Positions 36,201-47,800 of a stretch of 64,000 nt of DNA are shown piece after piece. The stretch lies in the NCBI GenBank assembly GCA_037176725.1, contig JAZBRS010000029.1:121987001-122051000 (forward strand), given 5' to 3'. Origin of the DNA: Posidonia oceanica (taxonomy: Eukaryota; Streptophyta; Magnoliopsida; Alismatales; Posidoniaceae). Position 1 is the first letter of the stretch; every line of letters starts with the position of its first letter. The translations under genes and the position numbers were made by a program. A model generated the notes under the pieces. The model was given only the letters and a program-made list of their open reading frames with translations, had not been told where the DNA came from and did not search any database.

Positions 36201-39062
36201 GTTCTCTGGCCCTCCTGCTCCGTCCTCGACACGCCGGTCAGTTCCTCTTCTCCGGCGCCGTTCTCCGATCTCCACGACGCTCCAGCCAGCGGAACGCCGT
36301 CCCGACGATCCCCGGAGCTCCGCACGGACGTCAGCAGCCGCCTCCGCCCTCCTTCGCCTCCGCAGCCCCCCTGTGCCGGCGGTGGTGAGGTCTAGAAGCT
36401 TACTGCTACAGTACTCACCTCCGCCGACGATCACTGTGCTTTTATTTTCTCAGTTATATGGTTTTTGTGTGAATATTGCATGCTTAGCCTAAGTTCTTTC
36501 ACTTTTGCATTTCAGTCCTTATGCCATTTAATTTGCTTTGTTTTTAATTTAAAACCATGCTAAATTGCTCTGAATATCTGTGTTTTTCAGTATTTTCTTT
36601 TCAGTCCTTTTACTATGCTGTTTAGTTATAAAATTTTAGGCTTCAGCCCCTCTGTTTTCAATTTTTGCACTTGGGTCCTGTTTTAAATCAGATCATTTAT
36701 TTGCATGTGTTTTGCCATATTGCATTGCATTCTGGCCCCCTGCATGTTTCTGATTTTTGCATTTAGGTCCATGCACTGTAGAAACTTAGGTTTTATTTTT
36801 GATTTTTGCATACTGCATTGCATGTTTTGCCTCCTGGTTTTGCATTTTTGCATTTAGGTCCATTTTAAATGGACAGTAACCATCCTGCATGCATTTTTGC
36901 TTATTGTATTGCATTTTGGCCCCTGTTTTTTTCAAAAATTGCACATCAGTCCTGTCTTTTGATTTCAGAGCATGTTTTACATATAAATTTGCATATTTGA
37001 CCCCTGCATGATTCAAAAATCACACATAGGTCCTTGCATCCTTTAAAAACCATGTAAAAAGACTGTTTTGCCCCTAAAGTTGCATCTTAGCTCCTATGCT
37101 TGCTAAATTGCACGTAGACCCTCCATTAGCATCCCCGGACTCCCCAGAACCCTGTTTTCTGGAAAATTTGCACTTTAGACCCCAGTTTTTTTCCAAAATT
37201 GCACTCTGACTTCTTTTGTCTTCAAAACCTCTTCTAATGCATGCCCTCTTTTCAAAATAGCTTTCTGAGCCCAGTCTTTTGCAAAATAAAGTCCTGCCCT
37301 CTCCTGTTTTCAAAGCCCTCCTCTGTGAACCCCATCCTTTGTGAAAACTTGCATTTAGCCCCTTTTCTTTTCCAAAAATGCTTTTGAACTCCTATCTTTT
37401 CCAAGTTTTTCCCCTTGTCTCTTCTTGCTTGTGCATGCATTCTGCATCCATTTAGTCTTGCATTTTTAGCATCCTTTTGCACACACTAAGCACCTTTATC
37501 TCCCCTTCACTTGGGAGGACCTTCTGCACACCCCTAGGACCTCCTGAACACCTAGATCTGTTCTTCTTCCCTGTTCTAGCCTTTCTGCCTTGAAGCTGCG
37601 ATATCTTCCAATCCGGCCGTTGGATCTTCTCAAGTAAGCTGCCCAGGCGACCGCAGCGAAGCGCTCTTCAGCATGGACTAGACAGATCTCAGATCAGGCT
37701 CCCGGATTTCCAGGTATGTCCTCCTGAACCCCTGCATTGCATTCATTTGCATGCCATTTGCATAGTTTTCCTCGTTTTCGATTTCTGTCTCTTTGAGCAT
37801 GTAGAATAGGACCTCCCTTTTCTGCTTGGCAACTTAGATCCCCGTTTTGCGTTTCCCCATGTGTTTTGTATTGAATTTTCCCTGGATTTACCACTAAATG
37901 TGACTTTCTCCCCCCTTTTCCACGATCGGATCGCATCGCGAGCTTTGAGCAGCGTGCGAGACAGATCGTGGAACGGTTTAGTGGGAAACGGTCACAAAGG
38001 AGTGGTAATCCCCCCGTTTGCTCACTCTCCCCTTTGTAGGTCTTCACACCTACTCTGTGTGGCCCCGGACAACGCCTGTTCTCACACATGCGTTGTTCTA
38101 CTTCTTCTTTTACTGCTTTTAATCTTTTCCTTGCATTTGCATTCGCACGGCTTTTTCGAGGTTTTATCTCGCTGCTTTTAGCACCGTTTTGCGTGCCCGC
38201 TCTCGTTTTGGCACCGTTTTGCGTGCCTGCTTTGTCTATCGCGCCGTTTTGCGTGCTCGCCCTGTTTTTGGCACAGTTTTGCGTGCCCGACATCGTCTTT
38301 TGCACCAATTTGCGTGCCGCCTTACTTTCTCGCTCGTTTTGCGTGTCGATCTTTTCCTTTTGCACCGTTTCGCGTGCCGTTCTTGTTTCTTGCCTCGTTT
38401 TGCGTGTTTTACGCCGTTTTCTCTTGCATGTCGCCTGCATTGCATGGTTTTGCCGTTGTTTTGCTTTTTTCGCTTGCATTTGCATATAGGGCTGTGATGC
38501 TTACTGCTTGGAGTTCTCACGAGCCAGGTTTCGCCCGGTTCCGAACACAGACAGCGTAGCTGAGCACTTAGACAGCACGTTTACTTCCTTGCTTTGCATC
38601 TCTCCACTTAGAGCACACCTTGAGCATTCATTTAGGCATTTATAGGCACATAGGCATTCAATCCTGCATTTCCTTGTGTATGCGAGCGTAAGCCTAGAAA
38701 GACCGATTCTCGGGCGTGTCAGGGGTGCCTAACACCTTCCCCGCGCGTAACAGGAGTCCTTGCCCAGTCTTTTGGCCCGCAATGACCATATTGCCCTTAT
38801 CTTAGGCTAGAGTCATCTCTTTTGCATTCATTTGCATTCGTTTTCCCTTGCATTGCTTTGCTTTGCATCTCTTGCTTGGTTTTGTGTGTTAATTCACGCA
38901 TTTCCCCCGTTTTACCTTGTCTCCCGTTAATGGACATGGTGGCGACTCTGATTTGTCTTATCTTTCTCTTTTCTCCTCGATTTTAAGTGTTTTCGAGTTG
39001 AGCCTCTTCCTCGGATCCAATCGCCGCTAATAGCGAGCCTGATTCCGATCGGGATTGCTACA
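33292..39062 (+). repeat. E1 first LTR, family A, 5771 bp
   Basis: Begins TGTTGACACC and ends GATTGCTACA. Layout: A-rich part about 33980-34760, pyrimidine run about 34800-34960, TATA-like CATATAAG at 35180, CT-rich leader-like stretch to 36138, donor-like CAG/GTAATC at 36139, T-rich part with GCATTTTGGCCCC motifs, donor-like CAG/GTATGT at 37714, acceptor-like TTTGTAG ending 38039, GCACCGTTTTGCGTGC repeats about 38180-38420, acceptor-like GCATATAG ending 38489, and the GCGAGCGTAAGCC block about 38678. TGGCGACTCTG at 38940-38950 copies the core of the PBS. Confidence 0.95.
35180..35187 (+). promoter_or_regulatory. Candidate TATA box of E1 first LTR
   Basis: CATATAAG lies between a pyrimidine-rich stretch and a leader-like region, the expected layout for the U3/R border. 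The second LTR has the same site at 57278-57285. Transcription start is not known; about 30 bases downstream would be usual. Confidence 0.4.
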
Positions 39063-39063
39063 G

Positions 39064-39081
39064 TGGCGACTCTGCTGGGGA
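39064..39081 (+). promoter_or_regulatory. E1 primer-binding site
   Basis: TGGCGACTCTGCTGGGGA lies one base after the LTR end. TGG matches a tRNA CCA end. Similar TGGCGACTC primer sites, assigned to tRNA-Arg, are known from Ogre/Tat elements; the exact tRNA needs a search. Confidence 0.85.
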
Positions 39082-40392
39082 GGATGAATCCGGCTTTCGT
39101 TCCCGACTTTTTTGCTCGCCTGTTTTGCAGCCTTGTCTGCCTTGTGTGCCTTCTTTGCCTGCTTTGCTCGCTTTTCTGTGCAAACTCCTAGAAAGTCGCT
39201 TTGTGGCTACTTTGTTTAGGTTTTGCACCACTTTCGCCTCGGTTTGCGCTCTTTTTGCTTAGCTTTACTTCTGTGCTTGTTTATTTACTTGTTTCCCTGC
39301 TTCTGCTTTTACTTCCTTTACTGCTTACTTGCCTTTACTTGCTTTGCCTAACTTGCTTATTACTGCTTTAGTTATCGCACATTGCATGTCTACATACTTG
39401 TTCGGCAACGATACATGCCTTTTGAATGTTGAATGCTTCTTTTACACCTTTGCTATGTCACTACGCACGCACATGCCTTGCATACATGCCTTTTGACCTG
39501 ATGAATGTTTTTTTTCTTCACCATCATGCTCACAAACACCTGCACATGCCATGCACTTGCCTTTTGTTGTGTTGTATGATCGTCTGCCTACCATGCTTGA
39601 CTGATTTTCTTCCCTTTCGCACATGCCATGCCTAGGATAGTAGAGACTTGTCTACTCTCCCTATGGTTAACTAAAAACCGCAAGTAAAAAGAACTTCTAG
39701 GAGCAACTACAGACTCTGAACAATCCTTCACTCCCTCTGGTTAATAAAATGTGCAAGATAAAAGACTTTAAGCATTTGCATAAGCATCATATAGGGCATG
39801 CATTCTTCTCATCTGAGTCCACCTATTAGTCTGCGAAGGACAGTCTCGGCCTCTTGCTCCACCGCTTTGGGCGTGGCGCGAGTCAGTCGGTCTGTCCCCC
39901 TCTCGTCCGGGGGTCGTGTCGGTGTTAGTAGAGGGTACCACCCACGCTTTGGCGGGGTAGAGGCCACCAACGCACCACCCTGTCATTTCCTGAGCTTTGA
40001 GCCGGGAGTTAGACAGGGAACCTACTTTTCTGACCTGAGTCGGTGACCCGTACACCCAGGGATACCCGAAGTAGATTACCTTGCTAGGAAACACTAGTTA
40101 GGTAAGGAGGGCATGCTAGAAAGCATACATATCATTCATGCCATTTAATTAACTCATTTGCATTCATCTTTTTAGTTTCTAACCCTAATTTCCTTCTGTT
40201 GTGTCAGCGTGATCGGTAAAGCGAGTTTCCCTTTGCCAGAGCTCGAGTACCGACCCTCGTTGACGCTCCTGTTGCGACTTTATTCGCGACCATTCCCTTT
40301 CTGAGCTATCCGCCTTTGCGAAGATAGCTCCTCTTAGGAATCACCGCTTGTACACTCGTCACAGCCCTGTTCTCACGCGCTCTTGGTCAGCA
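39082..40392 (+). other. E1 5' leader before gag
   Basis: About 1.3 kb of TTGCTT-rich and then mixed sequence, nearly identical in the second unit. The short frames in it (for example 69 codons at 39426) look like chance. It contains one strong intron candidate at 40102-40207. Confidence 0.75.
40102..40207 (+). other. Candidate 106-nt intron in E1 leader
   Basis: Donor G/GTAAGG, branch-like TTTCTAACCC, a pyrimidine tract and acceptor TTGTGTCAG/CG. The size and T-richness fit plant introns. The second unit has it unchanged in position at 62200-62305. Confidence 0.5.
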
Positions 40393-42249
40393 ATGGCCCA
40401 GTACGTTAGTGAGCCTTCCTTTACTCCTGTCACGGAGGGTGTTTTCGTTCCGGCCCCTCCGGTTGCTCCTTCTATCCCCCTTGTTCCCCCTCCGACGCCA
40501 GGGTTTCCTCCCCTGACGTCTCTAGGTTCTCAGTACGTCTCGGGACAGTGGCAAGTATCTCTTCCTCCGGATCCGGTCGCCGAGTCTATCTTGACGACCG
40601 TTACTCGCGTTTCGGAGACGCCACTGCCCCCTCCATCCCAGGGATACGTCGCTTTCGACATCCCTTCCACCGTCGCTGCGACCTTTGCTGTAGAATCCTT
40701 TCCTCCCGGACAGTCTGTGTTCGTGCCACTTGTTTCTCAGCCTTCGCCGGCACTGCACTTCAGCGTCCCCACTGGCGAGACGCCCGAGGTGCAGTACCAG
40801 CACCTAATGGAGCTTGCCTAGAGACTACAGGGCATGGCTCTATCGGTCCGTCCTTCTTCTATTCCTGTCGTTCCTGAGGTTCCTCTGAGGCCAGTTCTTG
40901 CATTCCATGCATCGACCTCCACACCACCGCCTCGACCATCGTCTCAACTGCTCACGGTTCCGACGATGGGGGCCCGTTTACCGCCTCCTGCTGCACAACA
41001 CTTAGCACAGCATGCTCCACTTCCCCCTGGTGGTCAGTCCTTTGGACCGGCTGGAGCCCAGTACCTCACTGGCTCGCTGTCTGGCACTCCGCCTGTACAA
41101 CAACTGGTGCTCCGTCATCCTACCCCTATCACAGCACAGCATGGCATCTACTCTTCTCCTCTGCATCAGGTCCAGCATCCTGCATACACTCCTGCATACA
41201 TAGTCCCCCAGCACGGATACGCCGGCCATCCCGTTGCTCCACCAGGCGACGCTATGGTAGATCCGGAGGAGCACTTAGGTGCGACCCATCCGGTGTATGT
41301 GCTCGCTACCCCTGCTGATCCCTCTCCTACAGCAGCAATCCCAGACCCCATCAATAACCGGATGGACGTCTTGGAGAAGGCACTACGACTAGTGCAGGGT
41401 ACTGAGCACCAGACCTACCAATTCCGGGACCTCTGCTGCTTTCCAGAGGCGGTACTCCCTCCGAAGTTCAAAATCCCGGACTTCGAGAAGTATAATGGTA
41501 GGGGCTGCCCCATAGCCCACTTGAAGGCGTATTGCGGTGATCTCGCTCAACTTCAGGTTGACGAGAGGTTGCTGATCCGCTTGTTCCAGAAGAGTTTGAC
41601 CGGGTCGGCACTCAAGTGGTTTACATCACTTGATATGTCAGCCATCAAGACTTGGAACGACCTCAGTCAGGCGTTCTTGGAACAATACTCCTTCAACCTC
41701 GATCTGGTCCCAAAGAGGGCGGACTTAATCGCAATCAAGCAGAATTCTGGCGAGCCGTTCGGGGAGTACGTCGGTCGCTGGCGCGCCCTTGCCTCTCAGG
41801 TTCGAGATAGACCCTCTGACGAGGAGTCTATCGAGATCGTTATCAAAGGGGCGCAGCCGTCTCTCGGAGCTCTGCTTAGCATCCAACCAGTCACTACTTT
41901 TGCGGCACTCATCAGAGCTGGAGCGCGCATGGAGAGTTCTTTGCGGAGTGGCAACTTCCCAGCTCTCTCTGCGTTCGCTAAGCAGGCAGTGATCAGCAAT
42001 AACAGTGCCAACAGCAGCGCCTCCAACAACAACAGTGGCAGCAACAACAACCGCCCGAAGAGGAAGGACTCGCCGAAAACCGCTGTTGCATTCGTTGACT
42101 CCCCTGCTGTGCCTGTTCGCTTGCCATCCCGGCCTGCCCCAGCACAGATGGTGTACGCTCCTGCACCTAGGAATCCACCCACACCACACATCACTACCAC
42201 CGCTAGACCGGTCTATCCTGTCGCACCGGTTCAGCAAAGCTCATACTAG
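40393..42249 (+). pseudogene. gag: E1 gag, with in-frame stops
   Basis: Starts at ATG 40393 (MAQYVSEPSF). A Pro-rich N-terminal region is followed by the retrotransposon gag (capsid-like) domain from about 41430: FRDLCCFPEA, PPKFKIPDFEKYNG, LKWFTSLD, TWNDLSQAFLEQY, KQNSGEPFGEYVGRWR. A Ser/Asn-rich stretch ends at TAG 42247-42249. TAG at 40819-40821 interrupts the frame where the second E1 unit has CAG. The frame after 42249 continues with gag-like sequence, so the second TAG is probably also a lesion or a read-through stop rather than the natural end. Gag forms the particle and packages RNA. Confidence 0.9.
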
Positions 42250-44739
42250 AGGCAAAGAAGGCCATCCATTGAGAAGCGGAGATTCGCCCCACTGGTGGAA
42301 CCGCTTACGGTCATCTTGCCAAAGGTTGCATCGCTCCTGAAGTTCCCGGAGGTTCGTCCGCCACCAAGTCCTCTGCCGCATTGGTTTAGGCCGGACCTCT
42401 TCTGCAATTTCCATCGAAGCGCCGGGCATTTGACAGACAATTGCTTCTCCCTGCAGAACGCTATTCAGGACTTGATCGAATTGGGAACGATTGCGATCGA
42501 CACGCACGAGGCATCCACTCAAGCACACACACATGCATCTGCACACTCAGCTGTTCCCCCTCATTCTGGCATCACCCGCCAACCCTTACTGGAGCACTCT
42601 TATCCGGGAGGGGCGGGGACCTCAGGCATCCACTTTGTCTTTCCTTCTGGGCCTGCTACCTCTGTGGTAGACCCTTCTGATCTCATCTCTGACATCTCTG
42701 AGCCTTTCCCTCAAGATCTCTATCTCGCGGCAGTTGCCGGCTCCGAGTCGGGAATTCACATGATCCGACCGCGTGCCAGGCCGGAGCGCCCTCTCGCGCC
42801 TCCCACCGTGCTTCCCCAAGCTCAATCCCCTGTGCACCTTCTAGCTAGGGCCCAGCCTAGTTCCCCCATCTACCTCTTAGGGCGACCTCAGCTACACCTT
42901 CTAGGCAGACCTCAACCTACCCCAGCCTTCCCATCCCAACAACCATACCCTCTAGAGAGACCTCAGTACCCCGTAGGTCCACCTGTAACCTCTCCTGTGC
43001 TCGCAGCACGTGCTCCAATGGTTATTGACTTAACCTTGGACACCCATCGCGTCCCTTACAGCTACGCCACAGAGATGTGCGCAGAAGTAACGCGATCGGG
43101 GAGGGTTTACAGGCCCCCAACACCAGCAATCAGGCCAACTCATCCTAGACCTGTTATGCCCCCACCCTCTAGCCAACCTATAGCAGATCTGACCTCGAGC
43201 CAGCCTGTAGCTAGCCAAATCCCTACCCAACCTGTAGTAACCCAGCTTCCTGCCGCTACCCCCTTAGAGCCTCCCAGAACTACCCCTCCTCTTGCCAAAA
43301 AGAGTCAACCTAAGGCAGACTTGACCTCCCAGCTTAAGAAGGTCAAAGCCGACATTTCTATCTGGGACTTAATCCACACCTCTGCCGAACACCACGAGGC
43401 TTTTCTTCACGTGTTCCAGGCTGCCCGTGTGTCCCAGTCCATTGAGCCTTCAGCCTTGGAGAGCATGGTTGGGTTGATTGCGGAGAGCCAGGTCATCTCT
43501 TTTACGAGTGATGAGCTGCCTCCGGCGGGGATTAATCACAACCAGCCTCTATTCGTCACGGTGCAGTTCAAAAACTTTCGCATGCCCCTAACACTGGTTG
43601 ATAATGGGTCAGGCCTTAACGTCTGCCCCTTGCGTACTGCAACCAAGCTCGGATTCAAAGCCGAGGACATCACGCCAGCTGTGAAGGGAATGACAGCTTT
43701 TGACAACACTCACCATGACGCTCTAGGGATTCTGATCATCCCTCTTGCTATTGGCCTGGTTGTCTTCGATGTAGAATTCTATGTCGTCGACTTGAAGCCG
43801 AACTTCAATCTTCTGCTTGGGCGCCCCTGGCTCCACAAGCATCAGGTCCTTCCTTCGACCCTCCATCGAATGATAAAGTACCGTCACGGCGATGATGTCA
43901 TTGTCGTCATGGCGGAGAACTTTGAGAAGGAGCGGATCAAAGCAGTCTCCCCCGTGTCTTCGCAATCTATCCCGTTTGACCCCGAGACTTCTGAAGCCCT
44001 ATATCGCGTTAATCGGTGCGAGCCGGTTAACTTCATTCCTGATCTTGAACGTGTCAACTCCTTGACCGTTCACAGCAACCCCTTTCGAATGGTCGAGAAT
44101 GTATGTCACAGGTGGGGTTACGTAAAGGGTACGCCGCTCGGGCGTCACGGCCAGGGGATCGCAAAGCCGATCGTAGCAGTGGAGCGGAGGAAATCTGAAG
44201 GCCTCGGCTACGAACCCAAGCCCAACAAAGATCACTGCTTTCAGCTCAACAATCTAGAACCGGCCATTCCCAAAGACCTCACTAACTTTACCAGTGCAGG
44301 AAACCTGGGATCGACCGACGATCAAGACACGGCACCGACAGAGGATTGGGTGTGTGTTGAGGACTACTACTCGGATGAGAAGCAGTCTGGCACAACAGAG
44401 GCAGTCCCAGCCGGCACAGCAGAGGCAGTAATCAGAGCAGAGGCCACGCAGTCAGTCTATTCAGCTCTTCCTCTGGCAGAAACAGCAGGCAGCTCAGCAG
44501 GCTCTGTGGCAGAACTAGCAAGTTCCCACTCTTTTGCATCCACATCTACATCTCAAGAACAGACAGCAGCAGTGCAGGAGTCAGAGACACTCCTTCTAGC
44601 AGAATCAAGCAAGCTACCAGCGGTCACAGCAGCACCAGTGCCACTGTCCCTATCTCTGGAGGGGCAGTTAATCAATTCAGTCAGCAGCGCGGCTCAGCCC
44701 GCTTTAGCAGCCACACCTTCAGGAATGCAGCCGGCGTAG
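42250..44739 (+). CDS. gag-pro: E1 gag C-terminus and aspartic protease
   Basis: Same frame as gag, without an ATG near its start. A zinc-binding-like motif of Tat Gag, FCNFHRSAGHLTDNC, lies about 42400-42442. A Pro-rich linker follows. The retropepsin region has LVDNGSGLNV near 43600 (catalytic Asp), GMTAFDNTHHDALG, and LLGRPWLHKH near 43815. An acidic/Ser/Ala-rich tail ends at TAG 44737. Expression would need read-through of the TAG at 42247 or an undamaged parent copy. Confidence 0.88.
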   Translation, partial: RQRRPSIEKRRFAPLVEPLTVILPKVASLLKFPEVRPPPSPLPHWFRPDLFCNFHRSAGHLTDNCFSLQNAIQDLIELGTIAIDTHEASTQAHTHASAHSAVPPHSGITRQPLLEHSYPGGAGTSGIHFVFPSGPATSVVDPSDLISDISEPFPQDLYLAAVAGSESGIHMIRPRARPERPLAPPTVLPQAQSPVHLLARAQPSSPIYLLGRPQLHLLGRPQPTPAFPSQQPYPLERPQYPVGPPVTSPVLAARAPMVIDLTLDTHRVPYSYATEMCAEVTRSGRVYRPPTPAIRPTHPRPVMPPPSSQPIADLTSSQPVASQIPTQPVVTQLPAATPLEPPRTTPPLAKKSQPKADLTSQLKKVKADISIWDLIHTSAEHHEAFLHVFQAARVSQSIEPSALESMVGLIAESQVISFTSDELPPAGINHNQPLFVTVQFKNFRMPLTLVDNGSGLNVCPLRTATKLGFKAEDITPAVKGMTAFDNTHHDALGILIIPLAIGLVVFDVEFYVVDLKPNFNLLLGRPWLHKHQVLPSTLHRMIKYRHGDDVIVVMAENFEKERIKAVSPVSSQSIPFDPETSEALYRVNRCEPVNFIPDLERVNSLTVHSNPFRMVENVCHRWGYVKGTPLGRHGQGIAKPIVAVERRKSEGLGYEPKPNKDHCFQLNNLEPAIPKDLTNFTSAGNLGSTDDQDTAPTEDWVCVEDYYSDEKQSGTTEAVPAGTAEAVIRAEATQSVYSALPLAETAGSSAGSVAELASSHSFASTSTSQEQTAAVQESETLLLAESSKLPAVTAAPVPLSLSLEGQLINSVSSAAQPALAATPSGMQPA

Positions 44740-44877
44740 TCCGCTTCGCATCCTCCTGACAACCAGCAGCAGCTCTCATGACAAGACCCCATGGCGTCAG
44801 AGGCTGCACTCTCTTAGTTACGGCCCGATACAAAAGGCCAACTGAGCACTACACTCTCCAGGCCCTTGAGCCCTTAG
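44740..44877 (+). other. E1 pro-pol junction with clustered stops
   Basis: In frame with both neighbours but holding TGA at 44779, TAG at 44815 and TAG at 44875, besides TAG at 44737. A pyrimidine-rich CTTACTCTTCACCCGCAACAG just downstream (ending 44910) resembles a 3' splice site. E2 has only one in-frame TGA in the matching stretch. Confidence 0.6.
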
Positions 44878-47800
44878 AAGAGTGTCTCTGCTTACTCTTC
44901 ACCCGCAACAGTGATCCTGGCAGCTTATCCATCTGTGGCACCGCTGACCTGTCTATTTGGGCCTTTTACGTCAGAGTTGCCGCCATCGGATGCGCCCGTG
45001 AACCAGATCATGCAGATTCCAAGGGCAGCAATCCATCTTGCAGCCGGGCCAGTGCCGCAGGCCCCCGGCGCCTACTACGTCGACTCCCCCTTAGACGAGG
45101 AAGAAGGAGTAGCGATAGAAGCCCAAGTCGATTCTTGGATGTCCGACTTAGAGCTACTTTATCAAGAACAGCTCAAGTCGATAGCAGAAGACCTGACAGA
45201 GCATCAAGCTGCAGAAAGGAAAGGGAAAGCTGTGGTTACGGACCCTCCTCTGCAAGAAGACCATGCCTCTATCATGGTTCTGGAAGAAGCCTCGGCAGCA
45301 CCAGACTCCCCTAGACCAGATGAGCTCATCACTCTCCAATCAGAAGGCGGGTCTAGGTGGTTTGTGCAACGCATGCCTCACCGGAGCAGCATGGCGAGCA
45401 GCAATGCCCAAATCAGCCGCCAGTCCGGCATACCCTCCACAAGCACACTGGAAGACCCAGAGGAGGAAGCATCAGCAGTGCAAGCAGTAACAGAGCAGAA
45501 AGCAGAATCAGTAACAGAGCTGTCAGCAGCCTCAACAGCGGAACAGTCAGCAGTTTCAGCTGCAGAGTCAGCAAGGCCCTTAGCAGTATCAGTGGAGTAC
45601 TCAGCAGAATCAGTCAGGCCAAAGCAAGCAGTAGAAGGAGTTGCTGAGACGGAGGTCGCGCATCGGGGCTACAAGAACACTCGAGTAAGCGTGACCATCC
45701 TGAAGCGTCACCAGGGCCAAGCAACGGAACACATGCACTCTTTCGACATCACAAGTCCTTCATTTGAGAAAGAGATCCTCTCGGAACTTATTGCTTGTGG
45801 AGAGGAGGATGATACGGGCATAGATGAGACTGATGAATCATTGCCCGAGTTCCGGCCCTATGACGACGACCCAGAAGGCCCCAACCTCCATGTTGAAGAA
45901 GAAATAGAGGTTGTCAACATCGGCACAGCTGAGGAAGTCAGAGAAGTTCGTATCAGTGCCCAGCTGTCCTCCCAGGCTCGAGCAGAATTCATCGCATTCT
46001 TGAAAAAATATGCGGATGTCTTCGCCTGGAGTTACGAGGATATGGTCGGCCTTGACATAGAAATAGTGGTGCACAATCTGCCCTTAAACCCGGATGCCAA
46101 GCCAGTGAAGCAGAAGCTAAGAAGATGGCGACCGCAGTGGCTGCTCATGATCAAAGAAGAGATAATGAAGCAGCTCGGAGTCAACTTTCTGAAGGTCGTT
46201 CTTTATCCTAAGTGGCTGGCAAACATCGTACCTGTGCCCAAGAAAGATGGCCGAATCCGGATCTGCATCGACTATAGGGACCTGAACAAGGCGAGTCCCA
46301 AGGACGACTTTCCATTGCCTCACATTGACGTCCTAGTCGACAATACAGCAGGCCACAAGATGCTCTCCTTCATGGACGGCTTTTCCGGATACAATCAAAT
46401 CAAAATGGCAGAAGAAGACATGGAAAAGACTTCATTCATCACCCCTTGGGGAGTCTTCTGCTACCAAGTCATGCCGTTCGGCCTGAAAAATGCTGGTGCG
46501 ACCTATCAGAGGGCCATGACTGCGCTGTTCCACGACCTCATGCACCAAGAAGTAGAGGTCTATGCAGACGACATGATTGCTAAAACCAAAGAGCCTGAAG
46601 ATCATCTTACCTGTCTCAAAAAGCTCTTTGACCGTCTACAAAAGTACAAACTGCGCCTGAATCCCAAGAAGTGCGTATTCGGGGTGTCTTCTGGCAAATT
46701 GCTCGGCTACATTGTTAGCCAAAGGGGGATTGAGGTGGACCCGTTGAAAGCACAAGCCATCGTGGACATGCCACTCCCTAGAACTGAAAAAGAAGTCAGA
46801 AGTCTGCTTGGGCGTTTACAATATATCAGTCGCTTTATTGCACAGCTTACGCCCATCTGCGAGCCCATATTCAAGCTCTTGAAGAAGAATGCGCAGATTC
46901 ACTGGAGCGAGGAGTGTCAGGCTGCATTTGCCAAGATCAAGCAGCTGTTGATCAAGCCTCCTGTCCTGGTCCCGCCTACACCAGGGAGACCTTTGCTTCT
47001 CTACCTTTTTACCACACAGCATTCCATGGGCGCCGTCTTGGGCCAACATGACGAATCTGGTAGAAGGGAGCGCGCCATCTATTACCTGAGCAAGAAATTT
47101 AATGAATGCGAAGCTAGGTACAGTACACTAGAGAAGACCTGTTTGTCCCTTGTCTGGGCTGCACAGAAACTAAGGCACTACATGATGGCATACCCTGTTC
47201 AGCTCTTATACCGGCATGATCCTATCAAGTTCCTATTTCAGAAGCCGGCCATGGTAGGCAGATGTGCTAAGTGGCAGGTGTTATTGTCTCAGTACGACAT
47301 CACCTTTGTCACACAGAAATCCATGAAGGGCCAAGCCATGGCAGACCATCTTGCTGACCTTCCTCTACCTGAATACCAACCCCTCCAGACGCAGTTCCCT
47401 GATGAAGACATTCTCTTTGCAATGGAGGACTCTGAGCAGAAAGATCCTGAAGAACAAGAGGAATGGCAGCTCTACTTCGATGGTGCAGTCAACAAAAAGG
47501 GCCGAGGTGTAGGCGCAGTACTGACCGCGCCCCAGGGACAGATGATTCCCTTCGCGAGGAAGCTGACTTTCGCATGCACAAACAATGAAGCGGAGTATGA
47601 AGCATGCATCCTAGGGTTGAAAGTCGCCCTCGAGCATAAGGCGCAGAAGCTGCATGTACACGGTGATGCCATGCTAGTAATCTCTCAAGTGAACGGCGAC
47701 TGGAGGACAAAAGATCCCAAGCTTGTGCCGTATCACGAACACCTGCTGAGGCTGATGGAAGAATTTGAGAGCATCTGCTTCACATACATGAACAGAGCCA

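Noticed and set aside
39426..39635. Short ORF before gag as an Ogre-type ORF1
   Set aside because: Only 69 codons, low complexity, and no family recognised; Ogre ORF1 proteins are much longer.
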